The translations under genes and the position numbers were made by a program. Below are positions 8,402-15,066 of a stretch of 15,946 nt of DNA, piece after piece; positions within the stretch are counted from its first letter, which is position 1; each line of letters begins with the position of its first letter. Source of the DNA: Entrophospora sp. SA101 (lineage: Eukaryota > Glomeromycota > Glomeromycetes > Entrophosporales > Entrophosporaceae). The notes beneath the pieces are model-generated. The model was not told where the DNA came from. It made no database searches and was given only the letters and a program-made list of their open reading frames with translations. The stretch spans positions 115,387 through 131,332 of the forward strand of contig CAUDNR010001557.1 of the NCBI GenBank assembly GCA_958430865.1, read 5' to 3'.

Positions 8402-8590
8402 TCATATATGTAAAAAAAAAAATTTTCCCAGGAAAAATTCATACAAGACATCAGGAAATTTTTTTGAGGATAAATATTGAGATACATTGTTTTTCTCAAT
8501 TTTTTTTAAAATAATTTTTATTGTTTCTGAATATGCGATATTTGCAAATAAAATGAAACATATTAATATCAAAAGTTTGGCTCGGGTCAT
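8402..8590 (-). CDS. Possible small secreted protein, 62 residues
   Basis: A minus-strand ATG frame begins MTRAKLLILICFILFANIAY followed by SETIKI. This has the form of a signal peptide: basic N-terminus, about 14 hydrophobic residues and an A-x-S-type cleavage site near residue 21. The mature part is short and lysine-rich (IILKKIEKNN) and ends in a hydrophobic run (FFLGKFFFLHI) encoded by a poly-A/T palindrome. That may mean the true 3' end is elsewhere, perhaps spliced from GTATGA near 8441. A TATTTAAAG lies about 20 bp upstream of the ATG. Small secreted proteins are common effector candidates in these fungi, but nothing here identifies a function. Confidence 0.4.
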   Translation of the reverse strand: MTRAKLLILICFILFANIAYSETIKIILKKIEKNNVSQYLSSKKFPDVLYEFFLGKFFFLHI

Positions 8591-8641
8591 TATAACATGG
8601 CACCACTTCTTTAAATAGGTTATTTTTTTGTTTGTGATATA

Positions 8642-8775
8642 CAGTGAATTTCGATTTAGCGGATGTCTAATAAAAATCTTGATTTAACGGATTGAGGCTG
8701 CCACATTGTAAATTTTCTCGATATAACATATGTACTAATTAAATCTCGAATTAACGAATTTTTGAAAATTTTTCT
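8642..8775. mobile_element. pogo/Tigger-like transposon remnant
   Basis: The left edge CAGTGAATTTCGATTTAGCG resembles the terminal repeats of pogo/Tigger elements. Related words follow at intervals: CTTGATTTAACGGATT, CTCGATATAACATAT and CTCGAATTAACGAATT. Such serial subterminal motifs are typical of an element end. No matching right end or transposase is present nearby, so this is an end fragment or a decayed MITE. The family assignment is inference from motif resemblance. Confidence 0.5.
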
Positions 8776-8908
8776 TTCCCATATTTTATCTCTACCATTT
8801 TTTTGTTAATTTGTTAAACAATAATCCAAATAAAACAAATTAAATTTTCATCAACAGTCACAGGACATTTCCCGCCGATCTGTAGGAGGTTGTAAAACAT
8901 ATTAATAT

Positions 8909-8945
8909 ATAGTAAAATTTTATAATCGAATGTCTTCACACCCTC
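8909..8945 (-). repeat. 37-bp dispersed motif, copy B (inverted relative to 1049-1085)
   Basis: It runs ATAGTAAAATTTTATAATCG to TGTCTTCACACCCTC and is the reverse complement of 1049-1085 with one mismatch. It lies between the pogo-like remnant and the first decayed HMG gene. A shorter CCACACCCTCATT occurs at 14234-14246. Confidence 0.7.
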
Positions 8946-9142
8946 GTTAATTTGTGCAAATTAATTTAGAATAATAGATGGTAATGTTTATATTTATTGT
9001 TTATGCAAGAATTTTTTATATAAATACGCCTTCATTTAATTTTTGTTTCAAGATTTAAAAATAATAATTATCGTAAATATCCAAGTCAAATTATTAAATA
9101 AAATTTTATTATTAAATAATTAATATCTTTTACATAACGTAT

Positions 9143-9858
9143 ATGGATACTGAAATATAATTATATGCTGATAGAGCACAACTTGACGATGACGAGGTTC
9201 ACAATCCTCCTTGTAAACGCTACTCGCAAATCACTGAGTTATTTTACCAAATCTTATTAAAGTTGATTCTATAGATATCACAAAATCTCAAACGCTTTTC
9301 TGTTATAACACAAACCTCTTGGGAGTTAGAAAGGAAGCCAATGATGTCCGGAATAATGAAACAGACGAAGTGAAAAAATCACTTTGGAGTTTTAGCAAAA
9401 CTAGCTCTTCAAAAACTTATGAAAATCGACCAAAAAATTGTATTTTCATTGCTCGCCACAACCAAAACAAATAGATAATGATAATAATAATGATTTTACA
9501 GTTTCATCATCACATTCTTATGATGAAATTGAACAATCCTTATTATTGTTTTTATGAAGATTATCTTTTTGTTTTCGTTGTGGTTCTAATTGTCGAGTCA
9601 TAAAATGTGGCAAAATTGTACGAAAACAAAAAGATAGTTTTATAAAAACAATAATAACGATTGTGCATTTTCATCATTCACACTCTTCTCCTTCCTTTTG
9701 TCATATTTTATGGCCCAACAACCAGAATCACAACAAAGCAAAAAGATAACTTCTGTGAAAACAATAATAACAACTGCGCAGTTTCATCATCGCCTTATCC
9801 ACGCTCTGCTTCGTCCGATTTTAATACTAATGCTGATTACGATACGATGACTGGCTGA
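9143..9858 (+). pseudogene. Decayed MATA_HMG-type gene, copy 1
   Basis: The segment is collinear with the intact minus-strand HMG gene (10953-12440). It shares the leader TTTTACATAACG before the ATG, then CAACTTGACGAT, AATCCTCCTTGTAAAC, ATCACAAAATCTC, AGGAAGCC and GAATAATGAA. The frame is broken almost at once (a TAA within the first six codons) and several more times. The part encoding helix 1 and the start of helix 2 (YRKNYIAKHK and following) is deleted. The 3' part keeps fragments of the Q/N/S-rich repeats, ending with an AVSSSPYPRS-like stretch and TGA at 9858. One repeat unit (about 9540-9612) is inverted. The gene is convergent with the intact copy. It is not expected to make a DNA-binding protein. 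Confidence 0.82.
9540..9657. repeat. 39-bp near-palindromic arms inside decayed HMG copy 1
   Basis: The left arm 9540-9578 (TTATTATTGTTTTTATGAAG..) and the right arm 9620-9657 (ACGAAAACAAAAAGATAG..) are reverse complements with only a few mismatches, separated by 41 bp. The left arm and spacer match the antisense strand of a repeat unit in the intact HMG gene, for example near 11545-11610. This stretch is therefore an inverted unit within an array otherwise in sense orientation. A hairpin could form in RNA or single-stranded DNA. Confidence 0.75.
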
Positions 9859-10513
9859 TCTTTGTTTTTAATATTAATGATGATTAAAATACATTTATTG
9901 ATTTTATTCTTATGAAAACATGAAACAGATGTAAAATAGCAATAATAAATATTTTTTAAATTGATAAATAGATATGTAATGACATTTTTTTAGAGAAGGC
10001 TTTATTAGTGAATTTTATTATAAAAAAATAAATCTATTTTTTATAATTTTCTTTTCTTTTTTGCGAGATGGCTAAAAAATTATCGGCTAATACTAACACT
10101 AATAACTAAGGAATTTTTAAACGGCTTATCCGGCTAAATTAATTCGATGATAAAAAAACTCTCTTAACATTTATTTTATGTCAGAAATTTTACTGCAGAA
10201 TTCAGCGACATAGACACTTAGTCGAGATTGGTCCATCTGCATTATTTAGAACGACAAAAAAAAATCACATATTTGCTTAAAAGAAAAAAATAAAAGATAA
10301 TAATATAGCAATAGTTAGAGATGTGCCATTCACAATAACCCTGATTTTTTTTCGCGCATAGTGTGTATATACATTATATGGAGGGAAATATCATAAATGC
10401 GTACATAATAATAAAAAAGCAAATGGCATATTCCTTAATATTTTTTTTTCTTAGAAATGTTTGTTAATAAATAAATGTCTAAAAAACATAGCTAAACCCT
10501 TATGCGTAACATA
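9859..10513. other. AT-rich intergenic DNA, no gene recognised
   Basis: A GGCTAA-containing stretch at 10067-10135 (GCGAGATGGC, TTATCGGCTAATAC, CGGCTTATCCGGCTAA) is less AT-rich than its surroundings and may be a repeat relic. No reading frame, RNA gene or terminal repeat could be supported. Confidence 0.45.
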
Positions 10514-10738
10514 CTATGCACAGCACATCACTAGCAATAGTAAACCATTATTTCCAACTCTTTCTTTAGCATCAAAAAAAATTTTTTTTGAGGTTTTGTT
10601 AGGTGTTGTTTCTTCTGGTTCAAATGAACAAATACAAATATTTCCGATGAAACAAACTTGCAATAAAACAATATATATACATTCTTTGATTAATAATGAC
10701 AAGAATTCTCAACCTTCACTATTGTGAGACGCTTCCAT
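10514..10738 (-). pseudogene. Possible small gene interrupted by TGA
   Basis: From an ATG at 10738 the minus strand reads MEASHNSEG, then TGA (10709-10711). The same frame continues for 65 codons to TAG: EFLSLLIKECIYIVLLQVCF, GNICICSFEPEETTPNKTSK, KIFFDAKERVGNNG. A hydrophobic segment is followed by a charged one. The intervening 33 bp (GTTGAG..AAAG) is too short for a normal intron. The plus strand of the same stretch (10461-10727) is also open, so one of the two is a shadow; AT-ending codons favour the minus strand slightly. Family unknown. Confidence 0.3.
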
Positions 10739-10904
10739 TACACGCGTAAAGAATTAAAATGAAAAAAAAGGGTTTATTTCTTAAATAGTACAAATCACAT
10801 GTTTATTATAAATAGATATAAGGGAAGTTAAAACTTCATATTTAGATTTTATTTTTCGAAAATAAATAATTTTTTTAAAAAAAAATTTATATACTTAACT
10901 GTTT

Positions 10905-10924
10905 TTAACCGGTTAGGCCGGTTC
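10905..10924. repeat. Short GC-rich interrupted palindrome
   Basis: AACCGGTTAGGCCGGTT contains AACCGG and CCGGTT in inverted order, in a region otherwise almost entirely A and T. It lies just downstream of the stop of the minus-strand HMG gene, so it falls in that gene's 3' untranslated region. It may be a relic of a transposon end. Confidence 0.35.
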
Positions 10925-10952
10925 CAAACTCTATATCATGGTTGTAGTTGAG

Positions 10953-12440
10953 TCATAAATGAGACGAGTTTGCAACATCAATTGTGCAAGAAAAAGTGGA
11001 AAGTGAATGAGGTGATGACGATGAAACTGCATAATCGTTATTATTTTCTTTTAGATTTTGTTGTGGTTCTGGTTGTTGGAACATAAAATGAAGCGAGGTT
11101 GTATTATCGTTTGTGCGAGAAAAAGTAGGATATGAATAGGATAATGAATGTGCACAATAGTTATTATTGTTTTTATAAAGATTATCTTTTTGTTTGCGTA
11201 GTGGTTCTAGTTGTTGAGTCATAAAATGAGGCGAGCTTGTACTATTACTTGTGTAAGGACAAATAGGATATGGATAAATTGATGATGACGAAACTGCACG
11301 ATCGTTATTATTGTTTTTATGAAGATTATCTTTTTGTTGTAGTTGTTGAGACATAAAATGAGGCGAGCTTGTATTATCACTTGTGCAAAAAAAAGTAGAA
11401 TATGGACAAAATGATGATAATGAAACTACACGATCGTTATAAAAATTATCCTCTTGTAATTGAGCCATAAAATGAAGCGAGGTAGTATTATCGTTTGTGC
11501 AAGAAAAAGTAGGATATGGAAAGAATAATGAATGTGCATAATCGTTATTATTGTTTTTATGAAGATTATCTTTTTGTTTGCGTTGTGGTTCTGGTTGCTG
11601 AGTCATAAAACGAGGCGAGTTTGTACTATTACTTGTGTAAGGATCTTTTTGTTGTAGTTGTAGCTCTGATTGTTTATCTACAAAATGAAGCGAGGTTGTA
11701 TTATTAAATGTGGAAGAAAAAGTAGAGCATGAATAGGATGATGATGAAACTGCACAATCGTTAATATTGTTTTTATAAAAATTATCCATTTGTTTTTGTA
11801 GTAGTTCTAGTTGTTGTTGATAAGACGAGCATACATTATCGTTTGTGTTAGAGGAGAAAGAAAAATAGGGTGATGACGAAACTGCAGAATCGATATTGTA
11901 ATTATTATTTATTTGTTTTTGTTGCGGCTCTGGTTGTTGATAAGACGAGTTAGGATTATCGTTCATGTAAAAAAAAGTGGACAAAGAAGGATTATTATCA
12001 TCATCATTGTTATTTTTTTCTTTTTGTTCTTGTTGTAGTTCTGGATGTTGAGCAATAAAAATATATTCTTTTGGTAGTTTATTACCCGAAATGTTGCCTT
12101 TTTTATCATAAGTTGATTTATTTTTTTCACGAGCCAACTTTGCTAATGCTTTAAAATAACTTTTTACTTCGTCGGATTCATTATTCCAGGCATCGCCGGC
12201 TTCCTTTGAAAGAATTTTCCCGTCCTTTTTACTCCTAGAAGATTTATGTTTTGCGATATAATTTTTGCGGTAAAAGAAAAAAGAGTTTGGAGATTTTGTG
12301 ATACCTATATAATCAACATTATTGGGGTTAGCTGAAATAAATTCTGTGATACGCGAGTAGAGTTTACAAGGAGGATTGGAAAGAAGATGAAATTCATTAT
12401 CGTCAAGTTGCGGTCTATATAATAATATTCCAGGATCCAT
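10953..12440 (-). CDS. MATA_HMG-type HMG-box protein with repetitive Q/N/S-rich tail
   Basis: This is an intact intronless 495-residue frame. Residues about 49-112 form an HMG box of the fungal MATA (mating-type) class: KSPNSFFFYRKNYIAKHK, LSKEAGDAWNNESDEVKSYF, KALAKLAREKNKSTY. The P-N-S-F and Y-R-K of helix 1, the W-x-N-E-S-x-E-V-K of helix 2 and the A-K-x-A-x-x-E-K helix 3 are all present. Such domains bind and bend DNA in the minor groove, so a nuclear transcription-factor role is expected. Residues from about 128 to the end are nine degenerate units of 25-47 residues, patterned HFMxQQxEPQxKQKDNLxK, NNNND, AVSSSS, YPYPTFS, TNDNTSS. The family is known to be expanded in Rhizophagus; the long repeat tail seems unusual. 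The start is fixed by conservation with two relics, which share the sequence just upstream of the ATG. An AATAAA lies at 10848-10853 (minus). It could act in mating identity or be one of many diverged paralogues. Confidence 0.9.
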   Translation of the reverse strand: MDPGILLYRPQLDDNEFHLLSNPPCKLYSRITEFISANPNNVDYIGITKSPNSFFFYRKNYIAKHKSSRSKKDGKILSKEAGDAWNNESDEVKSYFKALAKLAREKNKSTYDKKGNISGNKLPKEYIFIAQHPELQQEQKEKNNNDDDNNPSLSTFFYMNDNPNSSYQQPEPQQKQINNNYNIDSAVSSSPYFSFSSNTNDNVCSSYQQQLELLQKQMDNFYKNNINDCAVSSSSYSCSTFSSTFNNTTSLHFVDKQSELQLQQKDPYTSNSTNSPRFMTQQPEPQRKQKDNLHKNNNNDYAHSLFFPYPTFSCTNDNTTSLHFMAQLQEDNFYNDRVVSLSSFCPYSTFFCTSDNTSSPHFMSQQLQQKDNLHKNNNNDRAVSSSSIYPYPICPYTSNSTSSPHFMTQQLEPLRKQKDNLYKNNNNYCAHSLSYSYPTFSRTNDNTTSLHFMFQQPEPQQNLKENNNDYAVSSSSPHSLSTFSCTIDVANSSHL

Positions 12441-12717
12441 ATGCGTTATGTAAAATATATTATGGCTATTATTATATTTTTAAATCGACAATTCGATTCG
12501 ATAATTGCTATTCCTTAAATTTTAGAAAAAATATAAAACAAATTTTTTATATTAAATAATAATCGAAAAAAAAAAAAAATAAAACAAAAAACATGCAACA
12601 TTAAATACTAATTACTATACAATAAAATTTATGATATATTTATCATTGATTTATTAAATGAAACTTATAATATATTCGTCATTGATTTATTTATTTTTCA
12701 ATACATAAATAGAAATG
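12441..12717. promoter_or_regulatory. Upstream region of the HMG gene
   Basis: This stretch is extremely AT-rich with a long poly-A tract near 12568-12580. The bases next to the start (TTTTACATAACGCAT on the minus strand) are shared with decayed copy 1 (TTTTACATAACGTAT) and more loosely with copy 2, so a conserved leader or core promoter is likely. A short direct repeat (12624-12655 and 12659-12692, around TATCATTGATTTATTA) lies further upstream. Confidence 0.45.
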
Positions 12718-12950
12718 TCAAAGAGTGCTTTGCATTGCATACGTTAACAATTCATGCCTTGTCGCACAAACCAAGCAAATTTTTATCAACAAATGGTTGT
12801 TGTAAGTCTGGATTCTTTTTACTATTAAAGATGCAGATCTTTCATTCCCGCAATCGATATTTACAAAATTGAATAATTTAAATAAGGAATTATTTAATCT
12901 GAGTGACATCTTCCAGAGAGAAAATTAGTCTTGTACGATAAATGACCGAG
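12718..12950 (-). other. Possible coding fragment, unresolved
   Basis: Two overlapping minus-strand frames look protein-like. One starts at 12909 (MSLRLNNSLFKLFNFVNID). In another frame the stretch SKKNPDLQQPFVDKNLLGLC ends in a TGA near 12755. A GTAAAT..TTTAATAG pair of splice-like signals lies between them but does not join them in frame. This may be the end of a decayed gene or chance. Confidence 0.2.
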
Positions 12951-13460
12951 TTTACATGTATAATAGCTCAAAGTTCAATATAAATTTTAAACTTCTTTTT
13001 TATTTTAATATCGGCACTCGCTGATTACAATCCGATTTGTATGATTTGTATGTATAATCGTGGGATTGATTATTGTGATACGTTCTGTTTTTAATTAATA
13101 GAAAAAATTTCATGAGTGACAAAGTCACTTGACAAAAAATTGTTATTCTTTTGTGCCACAGGGATTACTTTATATATGAATAAAATAATTTTATCTAAAA
13201 ATTAGCATGGTTTGTGTGATGAATAAAGACTTTTCTATGTAGAAAACACAGTTTTGCGGGTCTCTCGGATTCATTTACAGATTGGCAATTAAATAATTGA
13301 TTGATTTATCTGTCATTGAACAATTCTACTGTAATAAAAAAGTAGAATTGGTTGTTCCGTTTGACAGAAACTAGAGACCGTATCAATTTGTACAATGCTA
13401 CGTAATGATACTATGAGATTTACTTTATTTTAGAATGATAAAATAGAATGATAGAATAAA
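12951..13460. other. Intergenic DNA with small hairpins, no gene recognised
   Basis: A short stem GTGAC-AAA-GTCAC lies near 13117-13129 and the larger hairpin at 13310-13367. GGTCTCTC (13259-13266) and AGAGACC (13373-13379) are short inverted words flanking that hairpin, hinting at a small non-autonomous element. No tRNA-like fold or long frame was seen. Confidence 0.4.
13310..13367. repeat. Hairpin-forming inverted repeat
   Basis: CTGTCATTGAACAATTCTAC pairs with GTAGAATTGGTTGTTCCGTT plus TGACAG around a 10-base A-rich loop (13331-13340). The inner stem (TTCTACT/AGTAGAA) and the outer CTGTCA/TGACAG are perfect, with small internal bulges. There is no T-run typical of a bacterial terminator; it may be a tiny foldback element. 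Confidence 0.5.
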
Positions 13461-13686
13461 ATGTCAAATACAATAATTAGACAAAAAGAATTTTCGGACT
13501 TTGGCGGTATTTCCTGGCATGCATGGTCATCAATTTCTCATACCGAAACTGAATTTTAATGATATTGTTGCCATTATTATGCATAAATGTATTTACTTTT
13601 TTTAGAGAATTGAAAAGTGCGCACCAATGATCAAATTAAATAGATTCAAAGTTTGCCTTCGTATACATGATAAAAACATTTCATAA
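13461..13686 (+). other. Possible two-part small coding region, unresolved
   Basis: An ATG frame of 32 codons (13461-13559) contains KEFSDFGGISWHAWSSIS and ends in TAA. After an intron-like T-rich tract ending TTTTTTTAG, a second open stretch (13606-13686) reads RIEKCAPMIKLNRFKVCLRI and ends in TAA. Both read as protein-like for such AT-rich DNA. No in-phase donor links them, so they may be separate fragments or a decayed gene. Family unknown. Confidence 0.25.
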
Positions 13687-14054
13687 TGTTGATGATAATA
13701 TTACACGGGAATTCCAAAAAAACCTTTATTCAATAAAAAAATTATGAATGCTTTCTAATTTAAATTGAACATTATTGGCTTCCATTAGCGCGTGCTTTTT
13801 CAAGCATTTTATATTTAAATTATGGTATTGTTTTTTTTTTTTTATTCTTTGTAATCATCCTTTTCAATATTTTTTCATTTAAATGAAAAAATTAATGACG
13901 AAATGAAAGTCAACAACCGGCGAATACCGAATCTAAAAATTTAACGTCTACTGTTTTAATTTGTACGCCTTTTTATAAATATTTAGAATTCGAATTTTCT
14001 TTTTTATTATTGTTTGACCATTTCAATCATTGACTGTGTGCCATGTGATTTTCT
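13687..14054. other. AT-rich intergenic DNA, no gene recognised
   Basis: A minus-strand MLEKARANGSQ followed by TAA (near 13786-13821) with an AATAAA about 50 bp beyond it looks like the end of a gene. The sequence upstream on that strand is not coding, so no gene is called. The last eight bases, GATTTTCT (14047-14054), are the left target duplication of the hAT element. Confidence 0.4.
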
Positions 14055-14187
14055 CAGGGCTGGCTGCGTAACTCAAATGAGCATTGGCTAAACTGACTAG
14101 TCATATGTTAAGTCAAGTTTAGTCAAGTTTAGTCAAGATGATTGTTACTAAATTAGGTTTTTAACCCCCTTTACGCTGCCAGCCCTG
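14055..14187. mobile_element. 133-bp hAT-type MITE with perfect 8-bp target duplication
   Basis: The left end CAGGGCTGGCTGCGTAA and the reverse complement of the right end, CAGGGCTGGCAGCGTAA, match at 16 of 17 bases. GATTTTCT occurs directly on both sides (14047-14054 and 14188-14195), the 8-bp duplication typical of hAT transposition. The CAGGG...CCCTG ends also fit hAT. Inside, AGTCAAGTTT is repeated in tandem near 14111-14135, probably a subterminal transposase-binding array. There is no coding capacity. The perfect target duplication suggests a fairly recent insertion. Confidence 0.92.
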
Positions 14188-14195
14188 GATTTTCT

Positions 14196-14463
14196 ATGAT
14201 CAGCAAGGGTAAAATAATTCCCGAACCTCTTTATCCACACCCTCATTACTTGATTTTTTTTTTGAAAAAAAACAAATTTGAGCCTTTAATATTTTAAATA
14301 TAGTTTTTTCTTGCGAATGTTTGTTTTTATTATCATCTTAATAAATCCTGGTAATTAATTTTTTTAAAAATAAATAATTATCCAAATATCTCAAATTTTA
14401 AAAATTCGAGCAGTCAAATAAAGTTTTATTATTTAATATAATGTTTTTTATACAATACACATG
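14196..14463. other. Upstream flank of decayed HMG copy 2
   Basis: The stretch 14365-14460 resembles 9055-9142 upstream of decayed copy 1. Shared features are an AATAATTATCC/AATAATTATCG block, an ATATC(C)AA-type block and AAATAAA-TTTTATTATT shortly before the ATG. The HMG duplication therefore included upstream DNA. Confidence 0.4.
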
Positions 14464-15066
14464 ATGAAATACCATTATATTTTGGTAAAGTACAAACTTG
14501 ATAATAACCAGACTCACCTTTTCTTTAAATCTCCACCAACAAATCACAAAATTTATTTCACCTAATTCCAATCAAAATCTCAAGTCTCTTTTTTATACCG
14601 CAAAAATTATAATGCAAAACATAAATCTTTTAGGAGTAAAAAGAAATTTCTTTCAAAGGGAACCAGTGGTGCCTAGAATAATGAATTGGAGGAAGTAAAA
14701 ATTTAAAGTGTTAGGAAACAACCTCTTCAATAACTTATGAAAGTATCATTTCAGGGAATATTTCAGGAAATCAACTACCAGAAAATAGATTTTTATTTCT
14801 CAATGACCAAAACCGCAAAAGAAAATTCTTATAAAACCAATAATAACTATTGTACAATTCTTCTTCTCCTGCTAGTTTTTCTTGTACAAATGATAATACA
14901 AGTTCATTATCTTCCACCTCTCTTCTTCGATATTCTACTTTGTCTTGTTTATGATTTGATAATTAGAACAACAAAGCAAAAGATAATTTTTATAAAATCA
15001 ATACTAGTCATTATGTAGCTATATCACTATCTTCTCCATGTTACTCTTTTTCCTCGTTTCCTTGCA
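14464..15066 (+). pseudogene. Decayed MATA_HMG-type gene, copy 2, cut by the repeat arm
   Basis: Homology to the intact gene starts near ATG 14464. It is clearest at 14595-14698, where one frame reads LYRKNYNAKHKSFRSKKKF, then LSKGTSGA, a stop, NNELEEVK. These match YRKNYIAKHKSSRSKKDGK and the helix-2 region, so this relic keeps the part missing from copy 1. Stops and frameshifts occur throughout. The 3' part holds degenerate repeat units (QKDNxYKxNNxY, TTKQK, CTNDN-like). Homology ends in a CCTTGCACAAA unit boundary exactly where the right inverted-repeat arm begins, so the arm junction seems to have cut the relic. Open frames at 14498-14698 and 14737-15018 are shadows or fragments. Confidence 0.78.

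Noticed and set aside
9661..9858. 65-codon plus-strand frame
   Set aside because: It is the 3' remnant of decayed HMG copy 1 in mixed frames, not an independent gene.
10461..10727. 88-codon plus-strand frame
   Set aside because: It lacks an ATG start (TTG) and overlaps the minus-strand frame 10514-10738, which has an ATG and a slightly more natural composition. Neither is certain.
13786..13821. Minus-strand MLEKARANGSQ with nearby AATAAA as the last exon of a gene
   Set aside because: No coding sequence or clear acceptor was found upstream on that strand.
14498..15018. 66- and 93-codon plus-strand frames
   Set aside because: They are out-of-frame or fragmentary readings of decayed HMG copy 2.
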